Part shown: piece after piece, positions 18,994 through 30,553 of the stretch | Layout: each line of letters opens with the position of its first letter | Numbering within the stretch: position 1 is the stretch's first letter | Assembly (NCBI RefSeq): GCF_003345355.1 | Contig: NZ_QQNB01000001.1 | Location: 372,001-436,000 of the forward strand | DNA: 64,000 nucleotides | From: Sphingomonas aracearum | GTDB lineage: Bacteria; Pseudomonadota; Alphaproteobacteria; Sphingomonadales; Sphingomonadaceae | Direction of reading: 5' to 3' | The notes under the pieces: model-generated | The model's input: only the letters and a program-made list of their open reading frames with translations | What the model was told of the DNA's origin: nothing | Databases searched by the model: none | Made by a program: the position numbers and the translations under genes

Positions 18994-20982
18994 TTACAAC
19001 GCCTGCAACATGCCCGGCGTCAGCACCTGCGGCAGCACGCGCGGCTCGCCGGCGCCGGGTGCGTAATAGAGGTACAGCGGAACGCCCGCGCGATTATGCG
19101 CCTCGATGAACCGGCCGAGCACCGGATCCCCATCGGTCCAGTCGCCCACCAGCACGCGGATGCCCTTGGCAGCGAAGCTCGCGCGCGTGGCCTGCGTTTC
19201 GATCGCGGCCTTTTCGTTCACCTTGCACGTCAGGCACCAATCGGCGGTGAAATAGGCGAACACCGGCCGCTTCTCCGCACGCAGTCTCGCGAGTTCGGCT
19301 TCGCTGAACCGCTCCGCGCCGGCGCTCGCGGTCCCCGGCCCGTCCGGCCTCCGCCCGGCAACGGCGAAGGTCGTCGCGACCGCGACCAGCGCCACGCCTG
19401 CAACCAGAACGCCCACCGATCGGCCGCTCCGCTGGCGGGCTCCGGCCACCCACAATAGCAGCCCCGCCGCCAGGGCTCCCGCCAACGCGATCGTCAGCGC
19501 ATCCACTCCGCCCTGCCGCCCCAGCACCCAGCCGAGTGCCAGCGCGGTGAGCCACATCGGCACGGAGAGCACGCGGCGGAAGGTTTCCATCCAGCCGCCC
19601 GGCCGCGGGAGACGGCGGCGCAGCGCAGGCACGAAGCCCAGCAGCAGGAACGGCAGCGCCAGCCCGAGCCCGAGCCCGGCGAACACCGCCAATGCCGCGG
19701 GCCACGGCAGGACCAAGGCTGCACCCAGCGCCGCGCCCATGAACGGCCCGGTGCAAGGCGTTGCGATGAACGCGGCCAGCGCACCGGTTGCAAACGCCCC
19801 CGCGCTGCCCCCCTTCGCCGCGAAGCGCGGCACCGGCAGCTCGAACAGCCCCGACAGGTTGAGTGCCAGCGCCACCGTCAGCAGCAAAAGCAGCGCAACG
19901 ACGCGCGCGTCCTGCAATTGGAACGCCCAGCCGACCGCCGCGCCGCCTGCGCGCAGCGCCAGGATCAGGCCACCCAGGGCCAGGCACACCAGCACCACCC
20001 CCCCGGTATAGGCCAGCGCCTCGCGACGCGCTTCGCCTTCGCCCAGGTGCCCGCGGGCCAGGCTCAGGGCCTTGAGGCTCAGAATCGGGAACACGCAGGG
20101 CATGACGTTGAGGATCAACCCGCCAAGCAGCGCGCCCAGGAACGCGACGGCCGCCGCAGCAGCCCAACCCTGCGCCGCCGGAACGGCACCGGGCACCGCG
20201 GACAGCCGCAGCCCCTGCCCGCCTCCGATACGCAGGACGCCATGGATCCGGCCCGCGGGCTGCCCGGCCCTGGTTTCCACCACCAGCCGGTCCCCGTCCC
20301 GGCGCACCTGCTGCGGGGCGGCATTGTCGATCAGCCCGTTCGCCAGCGGAAAGAAGCGCACGTCGGTGGCCGGCGCCCCCGCCGGGTAAGGCACGGCGAG
20401 CCGCAGACGTCCTCCCTCGACGGCATAGCTCGCCTGCGCCTCGAGCGGGCGCGGTATGGCACGCCGCCATTGGTCGAACCGCGCCCGCTTGGCCGCCGCA
20501 ACCGCCCCTGCGCCCACCGTCAGATCGAGCGCGAGATCCTGCGCCTCGGGCACGCACAGGGTTTCGGTGCAGACGAGATACGAAAGATGCAGCCGCACCG
20601 GCAGGTGCGTGCCCGTCGCGAGCCCGGCCGGCACGCGAAGGTCGATCAGCGGCGCGAAGGGGCCCTCATAGACATAGTTCATCAACCCCGCGACGGTGAG
20701 TGTGGTCGGCAACGGGTACGCGGGCTTGCCTGCCGTCATGCCGCGGGGCAGCGTCCAGGTGAGCGTCGCGGGAAAGCCCGCATCGCCCGGATATTCCCAA
20801 TAGCCGTGCCAGCCCGGCTGCGGCCGCGAGTCGATCGCCAGCGGCACCGTGTCGCCTGCGCGGGGGTGGGCGGTTTCTGCCACCAGCCGCATGGCGATGT
20901 GCCGCCCGCCCCCTTGCGCCGCGGCCGGCCATGCCAACAGCACGAGCAGCATCGTCACGAGCATGTTACGCAACCGATGCAT
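18994..20982 (-). CDS. dsbD: Thiol:disulfide interchange protein DsbD
   Basis: A 662-residue three-domain electron carrier. A signal peptide (MHRLRNMLVTMLLVLLAWPAAA) precedes the periplasmic alpha domain with 'YLVCTETLCVPE'. The membrane beta domain carries one Cys in 'NVMPCVFPILSLKAL' and the other in 'IATPCTGPFMG'. The C-terminal thioredoxin-like gamma domain has 'FTADWCLTCKVNE'. It passes electrons from cytosolic thioredoxin to periplasmic thiols. The start at 20982 has AAGGATGG upstream. The frame is open far upstream, but that region is antisense to phoK. Confidence 0.93.
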   Translation of the reverse strand: MHRLRNMLVTMLLVLLAWPAAAQGGGRHIAMRLVAETAHPRAGDTVPLAIDSRPQPGWHGYWEYPGDAGFPATLTWTLPRGMTAGKPAYPLPTTLTVAGLMNYVYEGPFAPLIDLRVPAGLATGTHLPVRLHLSYLVCTETLCVPEAQDLALDLTVGAGAVAAAKRARFDQWRRAIPRPLEAQASYAVEGGRLRLAVPYPAGAPATDVRFFPLANGLIDNAAPQQVRRDGDRLVVETRAGQPAGRIHGVLRIGGGQGLRLSAVPGAVPAAQGWAAAAAVAFLGALLGGLILNVMPCVFPILSLKALSLARGHLGEGEARREALAYTGGVVLVCLALGGLILALRAGGAAVGWAFQLQDARVVALLLLLTVALALNLSGLFELPVPRFAAKGGSAGAFATGALAAFIATPCTGPFMGAALGAALVLPWPAALAVFAGLGLGLALPFLLLGFVPALRRRLPRPGGWMETFRRVLSVPMWLTALALGWVLGRQGGVDALTIALAGALAAGLLLWVAGARQRSGRSVGVLVAGVALVAVATTFAVAGRRPDGPGTASAGAERFSEAELARLRAEKRPVFAYFTADWCLTCKVNEKAAIETQATRASFAAKGIRVLVGDWTDGDPVLGRFIEAHNRAGVPLYLYYAPGAGEPRVLPQVLTPGMLQAL

Positions 20983-21051
20983 GCGCCATCCTTGTCCCAT
21001 CGCCACGCTCCGGCCATAGGCGCGGGCGCACCCGATCGCAAAGGAGCCGCC

Positions 21052-22719
21052 GTGAAACGCCTGTCCTCGCTTGTCGCCCTTGCCGTAGGCCTCGCGGCCG
21101 CCCCGCTCCTTGCGCAGGAAGGCCCCAGGCCGATCGAGGTCGCGCCATCGGCGGTCGCGACGGCACCACAGAACCCGCCCAAGCTGATCGTGGCGATCTC
21201 GGTGGACCAGTTCTCCGCCGACCTGTTCGCCGAATATCGCAACCACTTCCGCGAGGGCTTCGCCCGGCTCCTGACCGGCGTCGTTTTCCCGTCCGGCTAC
21301 CAAAGCCATGCCGCCACCGAAACCTGTCCCGGACACTCGACTATCCTGACCGGCTATCGCCCGACCCATACCGGCATCATCGCCAACAACTGGCTCGACC
21401 TCGCCGCCCCGCGCGCCGACAAGACGGTCTATTGCGCCGAGGACGAAAGCGTCATCGGCTCCGATCACGAGCGGTACACCGTGTCCGACAAGCACCTGAA
21501 GGTTCCGACGCTTGGCGAGCGGATGAGGGCGGCAAACCCGGCCACCCGCGTCGTTTCCGTCGCCGGCAAGGATCGCGCCGCGGTGATGATGGGCGGGCAC
21601 AATGTGGACGAGCTGTGGTGGTGGGACGGCAAGGCCTTCGCCTCCTATGCCGGCCGGCCCGCGCCGGAAGCGGTCACCCGCGTCAACGCTGCCACGAACG
21701 AGGTGATCGCACGGGGCCAGCCCGCCCTGCCGGTGCCGGATTTCTGCGTCGCGCACGATCGCGCGGTCGACATGCCGGGCGGCTTCACGATCGGTCGCGG
21801 CCGGTTCGAGCGGGCGCCGGGCGATGCCAGGCCGTTCCGCGCCTCTCCCGCCTTCGACGCGGCCGTTTTCGATCTCGCCACGCAACTCGTCCGCGACATG
21901 AAGCTGGGCCAGGGCGCGCAGACCGACATCATCGATGTCGGCGCGTCGGCGACCGACTATGTCGGCCATTCGCTCGGCACCGAGGGGCTGGAAATGTGCC
22001 TGCAGCTCGCCAGCCTCGACCACACGATCGGCCAGTTCCTGAACGCCCTGGACGCGACCGGGGTGGACTATGAAGTGGTGCTGACCGCCGACCATGGCGG
22101 CCATGACGCGCCCGAGCGCCATCAGCAGCGCGCCATGCCGAGGGACGCGCGCGTTTCCGACAATATCAGCGCGGAGGACATGGGCAAGGCGATCGGCGCC
22201 GCGCTGAAGCTGAAGGGTCCGGTGCTCTACAACTCGGAAGGGAACATCTTCGTCGATCCCGCGCTGCTCCCCCGCCAGCGCGCGCTGGTGCTCGCCGAAG
22301 CCAAGAAGCGCTTTCAGGCGCTGCCGCAGGTCGCCGCCGCGCTGACGCGCGCGGAAATCGAGAAAACGGCGCTTGCCACCACGCCGCCCGAAACATGGAC
22401 GCTCGCCGAACGGGTCCGCGCGTCCTACGATGCCAAGCGCTCCGGCGACATCGTGCTCCTGCTCAAGCCGCGGGTGGTGCCGATACCGAAGCCGGGGCCG
22501 GGCTATGTCGCGACGCATGGCAGCCCCTGGGACTATGATCGCCGCGTGCCGATCCTGTTCTGGCGACGCGGGCTGACCGGGTTCGAACAGCCCCTGTCGG
22601 TGGAGACGGTGGACATCGCACCGACCCTGGCGGCGACGATCGGTCTGCCGATGCCGGGCGTGGACGGCCGCTGCCTCGATCTGGACGGCGGACCGGGCAG
22701 CACCTGTCCAGCGGAATGA
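21052..22719 (+). CDS. phoK: PhoK-type alkaline phosphatase, secreted
   Basis: A 555-residue protein with a signal peptide (MKRLSSLVALAVGLAAAPLLAQ). The nucleophile threonine is residue 89 in 'YQSHAATETCPGHST', the same number as in Sphingomonas PhoK. Metal ligands are visible as 'AISVDQFSADL', 'TADHGGHDAPERHQQR' and 'VATHGSPWDYDRRVP'. It hydrolyses phosphomonoesters at alkaline pH in the periplasm or outside the cell. The start is GTG 21052, with AAGGAG six bases upstream. It is divergent from dsbD with only 69 bases between, and no Pho box is evident there. Confidence 0.92.
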   Translation: MKRLSSLVALAVGLAAAPLLAQEGPRPIEVAPSAVATAPQNPPKLIVAISVDQFSADLFAEYRNHFREGFARLLTGVVFPSGYQSHAATETCPGHSTILTGYRPTHTGIIANNWLDLAAPRADKTVYCAEDESVIGSDHERYTVSDKHLKVPTLGERMRAANPATRVVSVAGKDRAAVMMGGHNVDELWWWDGKAFASYAGRPAPEAVTRVNAATNEVIARGQPALPVPDFCVAHDRAVDMPGGFTIGRGRFERAPGDARPFRASPAFDAAVFDLATQLVRDMKLGQGAQTDIIDVGASATDYVGHSLGTEGLEMCLQLASLDHTIGQFLNALDATGVDYEVVLTADHGGHDAPERHQQRAMPRDARVSDNISAEDMGKAIGAALKLKGPVLYNSEGNIFVDPALLPRQRALVLAEAKKRFQALPQVAAALTRAEIEKTALATTPPETWTLAERVRASYDAKRSGDIVLLLKPRVVPIPKPGPGYVATHGSPWDYDRRVPILFWRRGLTGFEQPLSVETVDIAPTLAATIGLPMPGVDGRCLDLDGGPGSTCPAE

Positions 22720-22734
22720 AATAGGCCGGCGAAC

Positions 22735-22759
22735 GGCCCCCTCGCCGTTCGAGGGGGCC
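22735..22759 (+). terminator. Hairpin after phoK
   Basis: A perfect 10-bp stem GGCCCCCTCG / CGAGGGGGCC with loop CCGTT lies 16 bases after the phoK stop. It lacks a T-tract on either strand, so it may only stabilise the transcript end. Confidence 0.4.
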
Positions 22760-22779
22760 GACGCCGTGCCGATAGCGCC

Positions 22780-22959
22780 CTATCGCAAGAGCGACTGCCG
22801 CTCGGCCGCCAGCGCCCGCGCCGCATCGCCAGAGGCCGCGGCACCCCTGAGGCACAGGATCGGCGTGTCGGGATTGCGGGTGCACCCCGGTGCGCGCTCG
22901 CGCGACACGAAGGTGGAGCTACTCCGGCCTTCTGAGGTGAGATTTCGCGCGTGGGTCAC
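22780..22959 (-). CDS. Possible small protein, low support
   Basis: A 59-codon frame from GTG 22959 to the TAG at 22780. Its C-terminal half (CTRNPDTPILCLRGA, then ASGDAARALAAERQSLLR) has protein-like composition with two cysteines, but there is no clear Shine-Dalgarno and no family match that I know. It is the only candidate in the 372-base gap between phoK and the beta-helix gene; the rest of that gap holds only the hairpin at 22735. Confidence 0.25.
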   Translation of the reverse strand: MTHARNLTSEGRSSSTFVSRERAPGCTRNPDTPILCLRGAAASGDAARALAAERQSLLR

Positions 22960-23091
22960 GTACGGCCTATCGCCAGCTCGGCCGGGTCACCGGCCGCGGG
23001 GCGGGCTGGAGCGACCCCGCGGCATCGAGCCCCCGGTGCGGGCGGCCGCAGCCCTGAACACCGGCGGGTAAGCCCCCGCCCCCCGCTAGGC

Positions 23092-24030
23092 TCAGCGCAG
23101 CTCGAAGGGACGAATGCCGGCGCCCAGCTTGTTGCCGTCCAGCGCGATACGCTGGTGCGTGTAATCGGCCACGAACGCTGGAGTGCGGCTCACCCCCGAC
23201 GCCTGGTTCGCGGTGTTGCCGGCGATGGTCAGGCCGGTCGCGGGATACGTCTTCGCCTCCGCCGCAATGGCGATAAAGGCGGTCCAGTTCTCCTTGTTGC
23301 GCCCGTTCTGGAACACGTTGCGGGTGATCGTACCCGTGCCGCCTTCGGGCAGGTCGATCATGTAGTTCGTCTTCGAACCCTTGCTGTCGTCGAAGCTGTT
23401 GTCGCTGATCGTCACGCGCGGGCTGCGGATCTTGACGTAGTGACCGCCCGTCCCGCGCTCGAACCGCGAGTTGGTGACGACAACCTCGCCCTTGTTGGCG
23501 AGGTAGATGGAGTGCGAGCAGTTCGGCGCCTCGTCGCATTGGCCGAGGCCGGCGAAGGTGGAATGATCGATCGTGATCCGCTGCCCCACGGGCTCGCCGC
23601 CGAGGATACCTTCCTGGCTGTCGAGGAACATGGAGTGGGTGACGGTGAGGTCGCCCATCTCGGTGCGGATGCCCGCGCCGTTGCCATCGGACACGCGGAA
23701 GCCGCGAAACACCAGGCCGTCCACCGTCGAGCCTTGCCCGCGCAACACGAAAGCGGCCTTGCCCTCGCACGCCGTGCCTTCGAAGATCGCCGTGCCGGGC
23801 TCCCGCGCCTTGAAGGTGATGACGCCGCCGGCCTGCACCGTGCATTGGTGATAGACGCCCGGCGCGATCAGGATCGTCGCGCGCCCCATCCGCACCGACT
23901 GCACCGCCTCGTCCAGCGTGCCGAAGCCCTGCCCCGTTTCGGCGATGGTAAACGGAGCATCGGGCGCCGGGGCAGCGGCGGTGCCGAGGAGCATGGGGGC
24001 GGCGAGCAGGAGCGGGGCAAGGTAGCGCAT
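23092..24030 (-). CDS. Right-handed parallel beta-helix protein, secreted
   Basis: A 312-residue protein with a signal peptide (MRYLAPLLLAAPMLLGTAAA). Repeats of the beta-helix type run through it, for example 'DLTVTHSMFLDSQEGIL', 'RITIDHSTFAGLGQC', 'EVVVTNSRFERGTGGH' and 'RVTISDNSFDDSKG'. Such proteins bind or cleave polysaccharides, but I see no pectate-lyase catalytic cluster. Cys pairs (QCDEAPNC) suggest a disulfide. Substrate unknown. Confidence 0.8.
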   Translation of the reverse strand: MRYLAPLLLAAPMLLGTAAAPAPDAPFTIAETGQGFGTLDEAVQSVRMGRATILIAPGVYHQCTVQAGGVITFKAREPGTAIFEGTACEGKAAFVLRGQGSTVDGLVFRGFRVSDGNGAGIRTEMGDLTVTHSMFLDSQEGILGGEPVGQRITIDHSTFAGLGQCDEAPNCSHSIYLANKGEVVVTNSRFERGTGGHYVKIRSPRVTISDNSFDDSKGSKTNYMIDLPEGGTGTITRNVFQNGRNKENWTAFIAIAAEAKTYPATGLTIAGNTANQASGVSRTPAFVADYTHQRIALDGNKLGAGIRPFELR

Positions 24031-24167
24031 GGCCCCTTGTCGCTCGCGGCGGACGCAGGGCGAGAGGAAAAGAAGGTTAAGCCAGCGGCGGATGCTCCTT
24101 GCCGGTGAGCAGACCGGCCAACTGTCCCAACCCGCAACACCTCTCGCCTTGCGTCATGCCTGTGCGA

Positions 24168-26846
<2,679 letters not shown>

Positions 26847-26860
26847 TCGTCTTCCTTGAT

Positions 26861-26992
26861 CCTCCCCTGCAAGGGGAGGGGGACCAGCCGCAGGCTGGTG
26901 GAGGGGCCTCTCCACCAGCGGGATCGTTCGTGGAGACGCCCCTCCACCACCGAGCTGCGCCCGGTGGTCCCCCTCCCCGCACAGCGGGGAGG
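26861..26992. repeat. Inverted pair of REP-like palindromes
   Basis: The first unit has two hairpins, CCTCCCCT-GCA-AGGGGAGG (26861-26879) and ACCAGCC-GCA-GGCTGGT (26883-26899). The second unit is the same layout inverted, with CCACCG...CGGTGG followed by CCTCCCCGC-ACA-GCGGGGAGG (26972-26992). The two units are imperfect inverted copies of each other around GAGGGGC / GCCCCTC. This is the arrangement of bacterial interspersed mosaic elements. It sits inside the metF-metH operon and could pause transcription or stabilise the upstream message. Confidence 0.75.
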
Positions 26993-27000
26993 ATCGACCA

Positions 27001-28047
27001 TCACGCCGCCATGGTCATCGGCTCGAGGCCGGCCAGCCTTGTCACGACCGGCACCTCCGGCAGCACCCGGGGCGCGTGCCCCGCCACCGCCTTCGCGACC
27101 GCGCCGATGTGCGCGGGCGTCGTGCCGCAGCAGCCGCCGACCATGTTGACGAGGCCCTCGTCCACCCACTCGCGGATCAGCTCCGCCGTGCGCTCGGGCA
27201 GCTCGTCATACTGGCCGAGCTCGTTGGGCAGGCCGGCGTTCGGATAAGCGAGGATCAGCGCATCCGCCGCCCTGGCCAGCTCGGTGAGGTATGGCCTGAG
27301 CAGGTCCGCGCCGAACGCGCAGTTCACGCCGATGGTCAGCGGCTTCAGGTGCCGGAGCGAGTACCAGAAGGCGTTGATCGTGTGCCCGGACAGGTTGCGC
27401 CCCGACATGTCGGTGATGGTGAAGCTCATCATCACCGGCACCGGACGGCCCGCCGCTTCCTCCGCTTCCTTGGCGGCAAGCCCCGCGGCCTTTGCGTTCA
27501 GCGTGTCAAAGCAGGTCTCGACCAGCAGGAAGTCCACCCCGCCCTCGATCAGCGCATCGCATTGTTCGCGATAATGCTGCTTCAGCGTGTCATAGTCGAT
27601 CTCGCGGAATGCCGGGTCGTTCACGTCCGGGGAGATGGACAAAGTCTTGTTGGTCGGCCCGATCGAGCCGGCCACGAAGCGGGCGCGCCCGTCCCTGGCG
27701 GTGGCCGCGTCGGTTGCCTCGCGCGCGAGCCTGGCGGCGGCCAGGTTGATCTCGCGCACCAGATGCTCGCAGCCATAATCGGCCAGCGCCACGCGGGTGG
27801 AGCTGAACGTATTGGTCTCGATCATGTCCGCGCCCGCCGCGACATAGGCCGCGTGGATGGCGCCGATCACATCGGGCCGCGTGAGGCACAGAAGGTCGTT
27901 GTTGCCCTTCTGGTCCTTGGCGAGATCGAGGCTGCCGCGATAGTCCGCCTCCGTCAGGCCATAGCCCTGGATCGACGTGCCGTAGCCGCCGTCGAACACC
28001 ATGATCTTCTCGGCGGCAAGCGCGCGAAACCGCTGTTCGGCGTTCAT
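27001..28047 (-). CDS. metH: Methionine synthase, homocysteine S-methyltransferase subunit
   Basis: A 348-residue protein equal to the N-terminal domain of MetH. Zinc-binding cysteines are in '[13 protein letters not shown]' and '[13 protein letters not shown]'. The barrel opening '[17 protein letters not shown]' and '[17 protein letters not shown]' is typical. It binds and activates homocysteine for methylation by the cobalamin part encoded downstream. Its ATG overlaps the metF stop (ATGA at 28044-28047). The frame continues upstream of 28047, but that is antisense-like sequence inside metF. Confidence 0.95.
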   Translation of the reverse strand: MNAEQRFRALAAEKIMVFDGGYGTSIQGYGLTEADYRGSLDLAKDQKGNNDLLCLTRPDVIGAIHAAYVAAGADMIETNTFSSTRVALADYGCEHLVREINLAAARLAREATDAATARDGRARFVAGSIGPTNKTLSISPDVNDPAFREIDYDTLKQHYREQCDALIEGGVDFLLVETCFDTLNAKAAGLAAKEAEEAAGRPVPVMMSFTITDMSGRNLSGHTINAFWYSLRHLKPLTIGVNCAFGADLLRPYLTELARAADALILAYPNAGLPNELGQYDELPERTAELIREWVDEGLVNMVGGCCGTTPAHIGAVAKAVAGHAPRVLPEVPVVTRLAGLEPMTMAA

Positions 28048-28985
28048 GCCGCCTGCTCCTTGGAAGCCGGCTGCGGACGAATGCCCAGCAGGTGGCAGAT
28101 GGCGTAGCTCAGTTCGGCACGGTTGAGCGTGTAGAAGTGGAAGTCGCGCACCCCGCCCGCATAGAGCCGGCGGGAAAGCTCGGCCGCGAGCGTGGCGGCG
28201 ACCAGCTGGCGCGCCGCGGGATGGTCGTCCAGCCCCTCGAACAGCCGCCCCATCCAGGCCGGCACGTCGGTGCCGCACATCGCCGACATCCGCTTCACGC
28301 TGGCGAAGTTCGACACGGGCATGATGCCCGGCACGATCTCCACGTCCATGCCGGCTGCAGCCACCGCGTCGCGAAAGCGGAAAAAGGTTTCCGGCTCGAA
28401 GAAGAACTGGGTGATCGCCCGGGTGGCGCCCGCGTCCATCTTGCGCTTCAGATTGTCGAGGTCGCCGGCGCTATCGGCCGAGTCCGGATGGCATTCGGGG
28501 TAGGCGGCGACCGAAATCTCGAACGGATGGCGGCGGCGCAGGCCTTCCACCAGGGCGGCCGCATTCTCGTATCCGCCCGGATGCGGCGCATAGCCTGCCT
28601 TCTGGTCGGGCGCGTCGCCGCGCAGGGCGACGATGTGGCGCACGCCGGCTGCCCAATATTCATCGGCAACCGCGTCGATCTCCTCGCGGGTCGCCTCCAC
28701 GCAGGTGAGGTGCGCCGCGGCGGCGAGCGACGTTTCGCGCTGGATGCGCGCCACCGTCGCATGGGTGCGCTCGCGCGTGGACCCACCCGCACCGTAAGTG
28801 ACGGAGACGAAACGCGGGCCAAGCGGCTCCAGCGTGCGCACCGTCTCCCAAAGAGCTTCCTCCATCTTCTCCGTCTTGGGCGGGAAGAACTCGAACGAGA
28901 TGCGCGCGTCCCCGCCGACATCGGCGAACAAGGGAGAGGCGAGCGCGCGCTGCGCCTCCGCCAGCTGCGAAACCGAGATCGTCAT
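28044..28985 (-). CDS. metF: Methylenetetrahydrofolate reductase
   Basis: A 313-residue FAD-dependent TIM barrel. Family motifs are 'ISFEFFPPKTEKMEEALW', 'FVSVTYGAGGST', 'HLTCVEATREEI', 'IVALRGDAP' and 'AITQFFFEPETFFRF'. It makes the 5-methyl-tetrahydrofolate used by MetH. The ATG at 28985 overlaps the stop of the ArsR-methyltransferase gene, and its own stop overlaps the metH start, so translation of three genes is coupled. Confidence 0.96.
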   Translation of the reverse strand: MTISVSQLAEAQRALASPLFADVGGDARISFEFFPPKTEKMEEALWETVRTLEPLGPRFVSVTYGAGGSTRERTHATVARIQRETSLAAAAHLTCVEATREEIDAVADEYWAAGVRHIVALRGDAPDQKAGYAPHPGGYENAAALVEGLRRRHPFEISVAAYPECHPDSADSAGDLDNLKRKMDAGATRAITQFFFEPETFFRFRDAVAAAGMDVEIVPGIMPVSNFASVKRMSAMCGTDVPAWMGRLFEGLDDHPAARQLVAATLAAELSRRLYAGGVRDFHFYTLNRAELSYAICHLLGIRPQPASKEQAA

Positions 28986-29944
28986 GCCGCCTTCACTCCC
29001 TGCGCCGCCGGGCCTTGCATCGACGCCCCGCGCTTGCGCCCCAACCATAGTTTCACCGTCAACTCGCCGCCTTCCAGCGTTTCGTCCCGCGCCGGCGCCA
29101 GGCCTGCCGCCTCGAACCAGCCATGAATCTGCTCATCCGAAAAGCCGAGCCGCATGTGTCCGTCGCGCAGGCGCAGCTCCTCGCGGTCGTGCGCGGCGAA
29201 ATCGGCGATCAACAGGCGTCCGCCCGCTACAAGCACCCGTGCCGCTTCCGCGATCGCCTGATCGGGCGCCTCCACGAAGTGCAGCACGTGGTGGATCACC
29301 GCCACGTCCGCCGCATCGTCCTTGAGCGGCAGGGCATACAGGTCCGCCTGGCGCAATTCGGCCGCGCCCTGCAACTTGGCGCGCGCGAGGCGCAGCATCT
29401 CGGACGATCGATCAATGCCAACCGCATGCCGCGCCTGCCCGGCGAACAGCTCCAGGATGCGCCCGGTGCCCGTGCCGATGTCCACCAGGGTATCGACCGG
29501 CATGCCCCCCAGCACGTCCGCCATCGCCGCCTCGACCTGGCTTTCGGCGACATGGAGCGAGCGGATCGCGTCCCACTGCCCGGCATTCGCCTCGAACCAT
29601 TGCGCGGCGCTCGCCGCCCGGTCCGCGCGAACGGCCGCGAGTTTCGCGGCGTCGGCCTCCGCCCACAGGTCCGGTTCCATTCCGCTCCAGGCGTCCAGCG
29701 CCTGCCCGACCGGCACGACGCGCCCAGGCTCGCCCAGCGCCACGAACACCCAGCTCCCCTCCTTGCGCCGCTCGGCCAGGCCCGCGTCGGCAAGGATCTT
29801 CACGTGCCGGGAGACGCGCGGCTGGCTTTGCCCCAGCACTTGCGCGAGTTCGCCGACGGACAGCTCCATGCGCCGCAACAAGGCAAGGATGCGCAGCCGC
29901 GTCGGGTCCGCCAGGGCACGGAAGATGTCGAGGGCCAGCGCCAT
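28982..29944 (-). CDS. ArsR-family regulator fused to a SAM-dependent methyltransferase domain
   Basis: A 320-residue two-domain protein. Residues 1-90 form an ArsR-type winged HTH ('IFRALADPTRLRILALLRR', 'LGQSQPRVSRHVKILADAGL') without metal-binding cysteines. Residues about 145-300 form a class I methyltransferase with 'TLVDIGTGTGRILELFAG'. As first gene of the metF-metH operon it is a good candidate for a SAM- or SAH-sensing repressor, like the SahR regulators of the proteobacterial SAM cycle; that link is inference. A perfect 20-bp palindrome ends nine bases before its start codon, so autoregulation is likely. No Shine-Dalgarno is visible. Confidence 0.88.
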   Translation of the reverse strand: MALALDIFRALADPTRLRILALLRRMELSVGELAQVLGQSQPRVSRHVKILADAGLAERRKEGSWVFVALGEPGRVVPVGQALDAWSGMEPDLWAEADAAKLAAVRADRAASAAQWFEANAGQWDAIRSLHVAESQVEAAMADVLGGMPVDTLVDIGTGTGRILELFAGQARHAVGIDRSSEMLRLARAKLQGAAELRQADLYALPLKDDAADVAVIHHVLHFVEAPDQAIAEAARVLVAGGRLLIADFAAHDREELRLRDGHMRLGFSDEQIHGWFEAAGLAPARDETLEGGELTVKLWLGRKRGASMQGPAAQGVKAA

Positions 29945-29952
29945 GCGAAAGG

Positions 29953-29972
29953 ATATAAAGATATCTTTATAT
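29953..29972. promoter_or_regulatory. Perfect 20-bp palindromic operator of the metF-metH operon
   Basis: ATATAAAGATATCTTTATAT is a perfect palindrome, A+T-rich in a G+C-rich genome, directly upstream of the ArsR-methyltransferase gene. Its size and dyad suit an ArsR-family dimer. It is also just next to the -10 region, so binding would block the whole operon. Confidence 0.8.
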
Positions 29973-30081
29973 GCGGTCAACGAGCGTGAAGGCGAAACCC
30001 GTGCCGGGGCCAAGCGTATTGATCCCGATCAGCGCGGCATCTACCCCGCTAATAATCGTTCCGTCTCCGAAAGGACCTTGC

Positions 30082-30363
30082 ATGAAGAAGATTCTCGTTT
30101 CCCTCGCCGCCGTTGCCGCTCTCGCCGCGTGCAGCCCCAAGGCGCAGAACGAAACCGCCGAAGCCGCGGACACGGTGGCGGGCGACGTCAACGCCACGAT
30201 GGGCGAGGCGATCAACGACACGGATGCCGCTGCCGACCGCGCGTTCGGCTCCGCCGAGGCAACGATGGACAATGCCGGTGACCGCCTCGCCAACGGCGCC
30301 GATCGCGCCGCAGACCGGACGGGCGAAGCGCTGCGGGATGCCGGCAACGCGATCGACGACTGA
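30082..30363 (+). CDS. Small Ala/Asp-rich helical lipoprotein
   Basis: A 93-residue protein with a lipoprotein signal (MKKILVSLAAVAALAAC) and a mature part made of Ala, Asp, Asn, Thr and Glu in heptad-like repeats (ADRAFGSAEATMDNAGDRLA). It is probably a long amphipathic helix at the cell envelope. AAGGACC precedes the start. It resembles the protein at 53143-53406 in signal, length and repeat pattern, so the two are paralogues. Function unknown. Confidence 0.82.
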   Translation: MKKILVSLAAVAALAACSPKAQNETAEAADTVAGDVNATMGEAINDTDAAADRAFGSAEATMDNAGDRLANGADRAADRTGEALRDAGNAIDD

Positions 30364-30370
30364 TCGGGAC

Positions 30371-30553
30371 GTGCGGGCCGCGGTTCTCCTTCCCCTGCTG
30401 CTCGCCGCTTGCGGCACGGGCGACCCGCCGCCGGGCGCGACCTCGGCGGGCGAGGCGCAGGCGCTGAACGAGGCCGCGGCCATGCTGGACGCCAACAGCG
30501 TGGAGGCGAACGCCGTCGGCATCGACGGCGACAACGAGGACGGAGCTCAATGA
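30371..30553 (+). CDS. Very small lipoprotein
   Basis: A 60-residue protein starting at GTG 30371 (MRAAVLLPLLLAACGTGDPP) with a lipobox LLAAC. The mature part is short and rich in Ala, Glu, Asn and Asp. Its stop overlaps the start of the aldo-keto reductase gene (ATGA at 30550-30553), which argues that it is translated. It follows the previous lipoprotein gene by seven bases. Function unknown. Confidence 0.6.
   Translation: MRAAVLLPLLLAACGTGDPPPGATSAGEAQALNEAAAMLDANSVEANAVGIDGDNEDGAQ

Noticed and set aside
18994..22518. Reading dsbD as an 1174-residue protein extending across phoK
   Set aside because: The upstream part is antisense to phoK; a signal peptide with good ribosome site starts at 20982.
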